Shown piece by piece: positions 46,721 to 53,887 of a DNA stretch of 64,000 nt. Each line of letters begins with the position of its first letter. Position 1 is the stretch's first letter. The notes beneath the pieces are model-generated. The model was not told the DNA's origin. It made no database searches and worked only from the letters and a program-made list of their open reading frames with translations. Position numbers and translations under genes: made by a program. Source of the DNA: Prostheceraeus crozeri (lineage: Eukaryota; Platyhelminthes; Polycladida; Euryleptidae); the NCBI GenBank assembly GCA_907163375.1, contig CAJQUW010003003.1, forward strand, positions 25,442-89,441, in the 5' to 3' direction.

Positions 46721-47170
46721 ATGAAAACACCTAAGACGACAGTCAGCTCTCCTGACAAGCCTCGGCTTAGACCGAGAAAATTACTTATTGAGTTTCTACA
46801 GATGGAGGAGCCAGAGCGAGTCTATAACAACCTTGCTCGGATTGGCTCATCAACAACTGACAATGATGCCAATTCAACAGAGTGGGAGTATATACCGCCC
46901 TCTAGCAGTCAGCTTATGGTAGAGGAGGTCGATGCCGCTGACATAGAGAGATTACAAGTCTCTCTCAGCGGAATCGGCCAAACCAAAGTCTATTCATTTC
47001 CCGAGAACGAACCAACGGTCTTTTTAAAGAACACCATGGGGCGAAATATGATGGTACCTCCACGTGGTTTGCCCTGGACAGACTTCGGTCTGACTGAATC
47101 TATCATACAAATAAAAAATGAAATCAAAAAGTTGCATCTGCCATCAGTCAACTTAAACGTTGCATGTTAA
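46721..47170 (+). CDS. 149-aa protein of the virus-like cluster (unknown)
   Basis: Begins MKTPKTTVSSPDKPRLRPRK (basic), followed by a mixed/acidic middle (STEWEYIPPSSSQLMVEEVD) and a C-terminus read through the duplicated hairpin segment (MMVPPRGLPWTDFGLTES). It has its own TATA box at 46676. A weak histone-like hairpin in the frame (47017-47032, GGTCTT-TTTA-AAGAAC) has lost its last base pairs, and another weak hairpin (TCTC-TTTT-GAGA, about 47208-47219) lies within 40 bases of the stop. The C-terminal part was probably created when the duplicated 3' region of the upstream gene became coding. No family recognised. Confidence 0.5.
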   Translation: MKTPKTTVSSPDKPRLRPRKLLIEFLQMEEPERVYNNLARIGSSTTDNDANSTEWEYIPPSSSQLMVEEVDAADIERLQVSLSGIGQTKVYSFPENEPTVFLKNTMGRNMMVPPRGLPWTDFGLTESIIQIKNEIKKLHLPSVNLNVAC

Positions 47171-47654
47171 GGAGGATTTCGGTATAATTCTTCCCGTTGG
47201 TGGGCGATCTCTTTTGAGACAGCGGATGATATCGTAGTGATAAGTGTGGCAAGGGAGTGTGTCATATTTTAGAGCGAAACCTCTGGGGCAACTCATGTTG
47301 GGCATTTGACACAGTTCTCAACGTAGCACTTTGAACGCCAATCGGTTGAGTCTTAGCTATCTGCCACAGGTTACTTTTTAAATTCTCCATTGCCAACGTT
47401 ATCGGAGAATGAGCCATGAGTTCTTTTGAGAACTGCCTCTATCATTGAGGCTAAATGATGAAGGGATGAAATGGGAGGTCACTCTTACGCCACACGTATA
47501 CAAAATCGCTTTCTATCTTCTATAATGGTGCGATCTCTTTTGATAGAAAAGTAGACTGATAATAAATGTGTTAACTAACCCCATATCTAATTTCCTCCAT
47601 TTATTTCCATTTCTAGATAAACACATTGCAAAACAAAGACATGTAGTATGTAGG
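47171..47654 (+). other. Intergenic spacer with further histone-like hairpins
   Basis: Contains AGTTCT-TTTG-AGAACT at 47419-47434, which fits 14 of 16 stem-loop consensus positions, and weaker GATCTCTTTTGA motifs at about 47206 and 47529. No coding sequence recognised. Confidence 0.45.
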
Positions 47655-47681
47655 TTTATTTACAATTGAAGCACACATACT

Positions 47682-47933
47682 TTATAGCGAGGAAAAGTTA
47701 GGTGGAAGAACCTTTAAGTCATTGTAGACTTTGTAGCACCTTGGACGTTTAGGGGCATCGGGCGCTCTTCTCACGCGCGTTGTTTTCGGTGTCCACTCTT
47801 CATCTATCCAGACAGTTCTTACAGTCTTGCCTTTTTCGCAAGTCTCCTTCTGATCACACTCTTCATCCCACTCGTCGACCACTTCAAAGATTTTGTTGAA
47901 GATCTCTAAGTCGGGAGATGTACCTTCCATCAT
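47682..47933 (-). CDS. 83-aa basic protein, minus member of head-to-head pair (unknown)
   Basis: MMEGTSPDLEIF start with an acidic N-terminus (VVDEWDEECDQ), then a Cys/Lys/Arg-rich C-terminus (KETCEKGKTVRTVWIDEEW, TTRVRRAPDAPKRPRCYK). A TATA box (TATAAAAG on the minus strand, 47971-47978) lies about 40 bp upstream, and AATAAA occurs just after the stop. It shares an identical 3' half with the plus-strand gene. The gene looks intact. No family recognised. Confidence 0.55.
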   Translation of the reverse strand: MMEGTSPDLEIFNKIFEVVDEWDEECDQKETCEKGKTVRTVWIDEEWTPKTTRVRRAPDAPKRPRCYKVYNDLKVLPPNFSSL

Positions 47934-48096
47934 GAGATAGATGAGAATGAGAAGTGTTTCAATTTTCTGACTTTTATATGTTTCTCAATAATGAATTCCT
48001 CAACAACCAATCAGAATGATTCTAATTTAGATGAAGACTACATAAGTCGGAAGATTGTAGCACTCTTATTCACATTATACGAACTAGCACGCCAAG

Positions 48097-48343
48097 ATGA
48101 CAAACTCAGAAACACCATGTAATTTTGTGATCGTCAGTGAGTGGTGTGAAGACAAGTGAAGACAAGTGTGATCAGAAGGAGACTTGCGAAAAAGGCAAGA
48201 CTGTAAGAACTGTCTGGATAGATGAAGAGTGGACACCGAAAACAACGCGCGTGAGAAGAGCGCCCGATGCCCCTAAACGTCCAAGGTGCTACAAAGTCTA
48301 CAATGACTTAAAGGTTCTTCCACCTAACTTTTCCTCGCTATAA
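48097..48343 (+). pseudogene. Plus member of head-to-head pair, broken by a 10-bp duplication
   Basis: Starts MTNSETPCNFVIVSEWCEDK and then hits TGA (48157-48159). The frame is lost because GAAGACAAGT is tandemly repeated (48148-48157, 48158-48167). Downstream the shifted frame carries the same C-terminal half as the minus-strand gene, identical in DNA. The N-termini of the two genes align only loosely (SEWCEDKCDQ versus DEWDEECDQ). A weak TATA-like ACATAAG lies at about 48030. AATAAA follows the shared end. Confidence 0.6.
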
Positions 48344-48591
48344 AGTATGTGTGCTTCAATTGTAAATAAATCTAAAGAACTACATGTCTCTGTTTTTGAT
48401 ATTCAATCCTTTTATCATTTATCCTCAGTGATAGAGGTAGTACTTAGGAAAAAATGATAGTGTCTAGCATCAGCTGCAATGATTTATACTGAACTGTCAA
48501 ATGATTAGATTTTCACTATGATGTTGATGACTACATTACCCAGAAATAAGTGAAAAAAGACAGATATAGCAAATAAAACATCTATTGGAAA

Positions 48592-49003
48592 TTACAAGTA
48601 GTTTAAAAGTTCTTCACTACTAATATTGTCCCACAGCGATTCACAGTTACTACAGTCACATATCAGTTGTCGCATTCTTTCCTCCGCTGCAGCCAGCACA
48701 CCAAAGACGTACTTCCATTCCACTTCGTTTCTGTGTTGGGACGATAGGCTGTACCATCTCCGTATGTCATGGAGAAGGCTGATGTCATCCTTCTTCGACA
48801 CATCGTCCTTATTATACATTAGGTATTTCTTTCCACCGCACATAGATCATCTCCAGTTCTTCTTGTTCTGTGAGAAATGGTAATTCCAACTTTGGAATGT
48901 CATCTAGATTTCTCTGCTTCTCCACCTTTATCTTTTTCGGAGCGGGAGGGCAAGTTGGCATGCTTGATGCAGACACTGGTGATTGAGTTGATGGTGAATT
49001 CAT
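48592..49003 (-). pseudogene. Protein of the virus-like cluster with a frameshift (unknown)
   Basis: The first frame (49003-48812) has a Ser/Thr/Pro-rich start with a basic KKIKVEKQ patch and LELPFLTEQEELEMIYV. It stops shortly after a point where the second frame (48843-48592) takes over (CGGKKYLMYNKDDVSKKDD, EWKYVFGVLAAAEERMRQL, SEELLNYL). The overlap and consistent style suggest one gene broken by a 1-base indel near 48840. Not recognised. Confidence 0.45.
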
Positions 49004-49309
49004 GACTTGAAATTATATGCCATAAACTTGATTTCTTAGTGTTTAAGTGCAAGTAAGCAGCCAATCAAATGAACAGCCAATGAATGATGAGTATGAGAGT
49101 GTAAAGGGGGAGGAAACAGACTTATTTTGATTCGATATTTGAGACGTGTTGAGAATATTTGAAGTCCCTATCTTGATAAACTATACCATTTTCTGACATT
49201 GAAATTGAAGTATCATACTTAAACTTGATTTCGTTGAAGTGGTAAGCTGAAGATTTCCTCACTTATCTCCCTCAAACGTTTGGCTAATAGCATCTTTCTT
49301 AATTGCAGG

Positions 49310-51151
49310 CATCTACTTCATCACCAAAACGCTCCCTTCTCGAGGAAACTTTAGACTTAATAAGTGAAGGTAAGTCGTAACAATAAACTATAACTCTAAT
49401 AGAGATGATAGAATGATTTACCTTTCCGGTGATGCTAGTTCCAGCTCAAGCGGCCAATCGCGGCAATCTAATGAGCCGGAATGTGCTGATTGTGGGCATA
49501 TCTTTACGAGGAAGCGCGATCTCACCCGACACATCAGACAACGTGTGTGTCAACCCAAACCATCATCAATCCCCCGAGGTGAGGATGATTCTATTCAACA
49601 TACCTCCTTTACTTGTGACTTTTGTTTCCAATCTTTTGAAACAGTTTTTGAATTATCTTCACATAGACTTCACCACACACACACAAATGATTGTCATAGC
49701 AACAGCACCTCCTCTATTCGACTAACTGAAGTATCGCTCAATAATGTAGTGAGAAATTACCATATGGAATCCTCAGAAACTATTGCTGATTTTCCGGAGT
49801 GGTTCCATCAAAATTCAACATTGATAGATGCACTCTTTCATAATTAAGAGCAGTTTAGAATAAAAGCGCTAATCTACCTTAAAATAAAATATGTTAAAGT
49901 TGATTATCATACTAGTGAAATAGTACAGAGGTTAGTGTTTTACATACCCTCCTCTCCTGCTACAGAGGTAGTCGATAAAGAAGCTTGGTTAAATTTTCAC
50001 ATCCAAAGACTAAAATCAAATATTGATAAATTTAACGAGCGCGATTGTGGTCTAATTTTTGATGGCATAGAATCTGCCAAGTTTTAAAATTACTCTATTA
50101 GAAAATTATCGTGGTCGAGGCTCCTTCAATCTTCCAAAAACGTTAAGAGCTAAAAATGCAGTCATTTCTGTTGATTGTGAATCACAGTGTTTTAAGTATG
50201 CGGTATTTTCTATTCTCCACTATCATGATGTACAAAAAAACCGTTTCCGTAGAAGCAAATATCATGAATGGGAGAATGAATTGAAGTTTGATGACTGCAA
50301 TAGCGAAGACATGAAGTTTAAAGATAGAGAAATTTGAAAAATTAAATGAAATGAAATTAGTTGTTCACATCTGGCAAGAGGGGCTTAAGGGTGTGCGCTA
50401 CAACAACCGTTCATCAACTTATGATCGGGTAGTCAATCTCCTGCCAGTATATCAAAATGATAGTGAAAATTGGCATTACTGTGGTATCCCTAAGATGACT
50501 CGACTATATTCCCACTTAACATCTAGAAGAGGAGAGTATTTCATATGTGACCGTTGCATGCGCCCCTTCTGGTCAAAAGATAAATTTGAAACACATTAAG
50601 AATGGTGTAAGCGAGGTAAACTACAAATAGAATGCATGCCCAAAGATAAAGAGTTTTCATATAGAGAGAAAGGTGATGAATTAAGTCCTCTTCGTGTCAT
50701 CTATGCTGACATCGAATGCTATATTGATGACAACACCCATAAAGCGGCAGCCATATCATGTTATGAGGTATGGCATGATTACTTCAAAAATAAAAATGAT
50801 AAAATGCACGTCTGGCAAGGTGAGGATTGTATACATAAATTCTTACAATTCCTCGAAAGCGCTGTCAAATTTCAGCAAAAATATGATAGTGAACTCCAAC
50901 GCAGATCATTGAATATGTCAGCAGATGATCAAGTAAAATTTGAAAGTTGTAAAGTCTGCCCAAAATGTAATAAAACGTTTGATGAAGATAAAATCAAGAA
51001 AGTGCGCGACCATGATCACATTACTGGTAAATTGAGAAGCGCGCTATGTACAAGATGTAATTTTTCACTGAGACTGAAACGGCGTATTTTACCCGTTATT
51101 TTTCATAACTTCAAAGGTTATGACAGTCATATGATAATAAAGGGGGGTTAG
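49310..51151 (+). pseudogene. Protein-primed family B DNA polymerase relic with N-terminal zinc fingers
   Basis: An exon-like piece (49310-49372, ended by GTAAGT) precedes a frame starting 49413 with two zinc-finger-like motifs (CADCGHIFTRKRDLTRH and CDFCFQSFETVFELSSH). The following segments, in three frames, show the N-terminal layout of Polinton/adintovirus polymerases: ESQCFKYAVFSILHYH, a CDRCMRPFWSKDKFETH finger, the Exo I motif YADIE (about 50702), a CPKCN...RDHDHITGK...CTRCN zinc module, and the Exo II-like FHNFKGYDSHM near the end. Stops at about 49845, 50085 and 50597 and at least two frame changes kill it. The palm domain is missing; sequence after 51151 is Penelope-derived. Confidence 0.8.
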
Positions 51152-51369
51152 GAAAAATGAAAGAGTGGAAGTTAAGTGTAATAGCTCAAACGAGAGAAAA
51201 GTTCATGACATTTATGTACTTCACTTACTATGTATGTGCAGCCTATGTTATGATTATATGATTTCATTATAAGTATAGCCCTTGAAAAGCTTGGAGGTGA
51301 CCAAGTGAAACCGGTCGGGCGCTGAAAGAAATCAAAGCTTTTTTCTTGATGACCTGTGGGATTTAATTT

Positions 51370-51374
<5 letters not shown>
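51152..51374 (+). mobile_element. Penelope terminal fragment with decayed hammerhead
   Basis: Truncates the polB relic and ends in a long AT microsatellite, as do the other Penelope copies here. Carries a hammerhead-like fold at 51278-51320. No coding sequence is left. Confidence 0.5.
51278..51320 (+). ncRNA. Decayed hammerhead ribozyme motif
   Basis: Stem I GCCC/GGGC; stem II CTTGG-AGGTGA-CCAAG; GAA; stem III ACC/GGT; and cleavage-site C (the canonical GUC) are all present. The core that should read CUGANGA is TTGAAAA, two transition changes away. Structure is preserved while catalysis is probably lost. Confidence 0.6.

Positions 51375-51423
<49 letters not shown>
51375..51423. repeat. AT microsatellite
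   Basis: Long uninterrupted TA repeat following the Penelope terminal fragment. Another lies at 51617-51637, adjoining an ACAT run (about 51600-51618), at the left edge of the next Penelope palindrome. Confidence 0.9.
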
Positions 51424-51426
<3 letters not shown>

Positions 51427-51604
51427 ATAATATTTATCGAACTTCTCCGCTTTAACTTCCATCTCGTCGAGGAGATGCAATTCCTTTGTTCCTTTCACTT
51501 GTGCCATGATCCGCCACTCAGTTTTATGAGGATCTGTTTATTAACTTTATCTTGAGATTTCTATAAATGTAATGCATTCTGATTTTCATTTCTGAAATAT
51601 ATAC

Positions 51605-51636
<32 letters not shown>

Positions 51637-51695
51637 TCAGACATAACGTGCCCAATTTGAACATATTTGAAAGAAAAACAACTATGTTTCTATCA

Positions 51696-51740
51696 ACCGA
51701 ACATGTTTCGGAATGTAATGATCATTCCATCTTCAGCGGT
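51696..51740 (-). ncRNA. Hammerhead-like ribozyme motif (left arm)
   Basis: Exact mirror of the right-arm motif at 53783-53827, transcribed outward on the minus strand. See that entry for the fold. Confidence 0.55.
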
Positions 51741-51870
51741 ACAGGAATCCGATAAAACAACAGGAGTAAGCTTATATACAGATCAGCGTAAAATGCAAGA
51801 ACCGATATCCATCAAATATGACGTGTAAAACTATGATGCTATGTACAGGCGAAAAATGACGTCATGGAAA

Positions 51871-52506
51871 TCACAAATTCAAGTGCAAGGGCACTGAGCC
51901 ATTCCTTTCATTAGATAGCATATCGATATTTTCTTTCAGAAGAATAGACTCCAAGATAAGAGGATAGGCTGATGCACCGATAATAGAGAAATTTTCAGCT
52001 TTAGGATGGTGCTCATGTAAAGAGATTTCAGTGGCTACGGGATAGGCTTTCAAATGCTCGCTGATTCGAGTGGCTAAGTGGCGCTTGGTTGCACCAATGT
52101 ATCGCATTGGACAGCGATCACAAGTATACAAATATGTAACATTCGATTTCAAGCCAAACGAAATGCGATCTTTGTTATTGAAATGGTTCAAAACTTTATT
52201 GGTTTTGAAAGCCAAGTAAATTTTCACATTCTGCAATTTCTCATTCAACTCGTTTATGCGTCTTTTAAGTTGCTTATGTTTGCTATCTATGAAAGGGATG
52301 GACCAGTACACCTTATCCACTTCAGTAGTGGTTGAGGCATTTTGCGAATTTTCAAACTTGGTTACCACATTTCTTTTTATTTTGTCTATAAATTGCGAAT
52401 CATAGCCGTTTTTCAGAAACATTGATTTGATGCGTTCACACGCTATTCTGAAATTCTCTCTATTGGAGCAAATTCTGTATGCTCTCGAAATAGATCTCAA
52501 GGCCAA
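51871..52506 (-). CDS. Penelope linker and GIY-YIG endonuclease (left arm, 5'-truncated)
   Basis: A 211-codon frame: a Penelope post-RT region (ALRSISRAYRICSNRENF, MFLKNGYDSQFIDKIKR), a middle WSIPFIDSKHKQLKRRI, then the nuclease YLYTCDRCPMRYIGATKRH with ATRISEHL. The RT that should precede it is missing. The distal part is duplicated exactly in the opposite arm. An intact reading frame in a truncated copy implies recent insertion. Confidence 0.8.
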   Translation of the reverse strand: MALRSISRAYRICSNRENFRIACERIKSMFLKNGYDSQFIDKIKRNVVTKFENSQNASTTTEVDKVYWSIPFIDSKHKQLKRRINELNEKLQNVKIYLAFKTNKVLNHFNNKDRISFGLKSNVTYLYTCDRCPMRYIGATKRHLATRISEHLKAYPVATEISLHEHHPKAENFSIIGASAYPLILESILLKENIDMLSNERNGSVPLHLNL

Positions 52507-53236
52507 AAGTGATAAACTTTCCTCAACTTTGAGTCAGTTTAGTGATTATGATAAAACAGTTGCTCAATCAATTATTGACCATACGTTGATCAAAGTCAAA
52601 AGTCGTATTTCGAAAATTCATGCCAAGAAGTTGAGTAGTTTAAAAAATCAGCAAACCCCTACTAAAATGGAATCGACGAAGAATGTGACTTCTATAGTCA
52701 ATGTTTCTTCCTATAGGCTGTCGAAGGAAGAAGAAGAACTTCTTTCTCTTGGGATATCGATGTCCCTGCCCCAACAAAAATTCAACATGAATATTCAGAA
52801 AGCGGAGGCTGAAGGTCTTATTCATAGAATCAAAAGGCATGTTTCCGTTGATGATGATTTCATCTGTAAATTCAGAGGCATTTTCAAAAATTACTTCTCG
52901 AAACAAACGTTTTCGATGAAATGGTCCAAACATTTCAAATCTCTACGTAAGCTAGTTCAAAATAAAACGATTGTTGTCTGTCGCTTTGACAAAGGCAATG
53001 GTGTTTTCATTGAAGATCGCTCTTCTTACGTCGAAAAGATTGATAGAATTTTAGAAGACAATTCCAAATTCAAACCCTACAAGTATGATAAACGTTCGAA
53101 AAAAGATCCCTTCATTCTTGAAGAGGACAGATTTAATCGTAAGCTCCAAAGTTTGAAGTCAAAGAAGCTTTTAAACAATGATATGCCTCAACCACTACTG
53201 AAGTGGATAAGGTGTACTGGTCCATCCCTTTCATAG
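52427..53236 (+). CDS. Penelope N-terminal region, RT deleted
   Basis: The frame contains the Penelope N-terminal motif VVCRFDKGNGVFIEDRSSYV (compare RPDKGNG in the intact element) and the EKIDRILEDNSKF segment, preceded by a long basic region (KVKSRISKIHAKKLSSLK). At about 53183 it runs into the arm sequence and terminates; the RT fingers and palm have been skipped. The first ~25 codons overlap the opposite-strand frame and are probably not genuine. Confidence 0.7.
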   Translation: MMRSHAILKFSLLEQILYALEIDLKAKSDKLSSTLSQFSDYDKTVAQSIIDHTLIKVKSRISKIHAKKLSSLKNQQTPTKMESTKNVTSIVNVSSYRLSKEEEELLSLGISMSLPQQKFNMNIQKAEAEGLIHRIKRHVSVDDDFICKFRGIFKNYFSKQTFSMKWSKHFKSLRKLVQNKTIVVCRFDKGNGVFIEDRSSYVEKIDRILEDNSKFKPYKYDKRSKKDPFILEEDRFNRKLQSLKSKKLLNNDMPQPLLKWIRCTGPSLS

Positions 53237-53652
53237 ATAGCAAACATAAGCAACTTAAAAGACGCATAAACGAGTTGAATGAGAAATTGCAGAATGTGAA
53301 AATTTACTTGGCTTTCAAAACCAATAAAGTTTTGAACCATTTCAATAACAAAGATCGCATTTCGTTTGGCTTGAAATCGAATGTTACATATTTGTATACT
53401 TGTGATCGCTGTCCAATGCGATACATTGGTGCAACCAAGCGCCACTTAGCCACTCGAATCAGCGAGCATTTGAAAGCCTATCCCGTAGCCACTGAAATCT
53501 CTTTACATGAGCACCATCCTAAAGCTGAAAATTTCTCTATTATCGGTGCATCAGCCTATCCTCTTATCTTGGAGTCTATTCTTCTGAAAGAAAATATCGA
53601 TATGCTATCTAATGAAAGGAATGGCTCAGTGCCCTTGCACTTGAATTTGTGA
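53203..53652 (+). CDS. Penelope GIY-YIG endonuclease (right arm)
   Basis: Open frame identical to the distal part of the left-arm copy: WSIPFIDSKHKQLKRRI, YLYTCDRCPMRYIGATKRH, ATRISEHLKAYP, LHEHHPKAENF. It follows directly on the N-terminal region with the RT missing. The junction in a different frame shows that the element cannot make a normal polyprotein. Confidence 0.8.
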   Translation: MDKVYWSIPFIDSKHKQLKRRINELNEKLQNVKIYLAFKTNKVLNHFNNKDRISFGLKSNVTYLYTCDRCPMRYIGATKRHLATRISEHLKAYPVATEISLHEHHPKAENFSIIGASAYPLILESILLKENIDMLSNERNGSVPLHLNL

Positions 53653-53782
53653 TTTCCATGACGTCATTTTTCGCCTGTACATAGCATCATAGTTTTACAC
53701 GTCATATTTGATGGATATCGGTTCTTGCATTTTACGCTGATCTGTATATAAGCTTACTCCTGTTGTTTTATCGGATTCCTGT

Positions 53783-53827
53783 ACCGCTGAAGATGGAATG
53801 ATCATTACATTCCGAAACATGTTCGGT
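53783..53827 (+). ncRNA. Hammerhead-like ribozyme motif (right arm)
   Basis: ACCG (stem I), CTGAAGA (core CUGANGA), GGAATG-ATCATTA-CATTCC (6-bp stem II, preceded by one unpaired T), GAA, AC..GT (2-bp stem III with a tiny loop), T at the cleavage position, then CGGT closing stem I. Very short stem III is characteristic of Penelope hammerheads, which often work as dimers. Confidence 0.6.
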
Positions 53828-53853
53828 TGATAGAAACATAGTTGTTTTTCTTT

Positions 53854-53884
<31 letters not shown>

Positions 53885-53887
<3 letters not shown>

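Larger units (their letters stand above)
47655..48370. repeat. Inverted duplication with 206-bp identical arms
   Basis: 47655-47860 is the exact reverse complement of 48165-48370, separated by about 300 bp of divergent sequence. Each arm is the 3' coding half and AATAAA signal of one member of a head-to-head gene pair. Sequence on both sides of the identical block is diverged. Confidence 0.85.
51663..53860. mobile_element. Penelope-like palindrome, 678-bp arms around an 842-bp body
   Basis: Positions x and 105523-x are complementary for 51663-52340 against 53183-53860. The arms hold the GIY-YIG end and a hammerhead motif. The central part (52341-53182) holds the element's N-terminal region on the plus strand and the remainder of the linker region on the minus strand. 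The element sits between AT microsatellites (51617-51637 and 53858-53884). The RT palm is absent in both directions. Confidence 0.85.

Noticed and set aside
49413..51151. Working DNA polymerase gene of an intact virus
   Set aside because: Several stops and frame changes and no palm domain; it is a relic.
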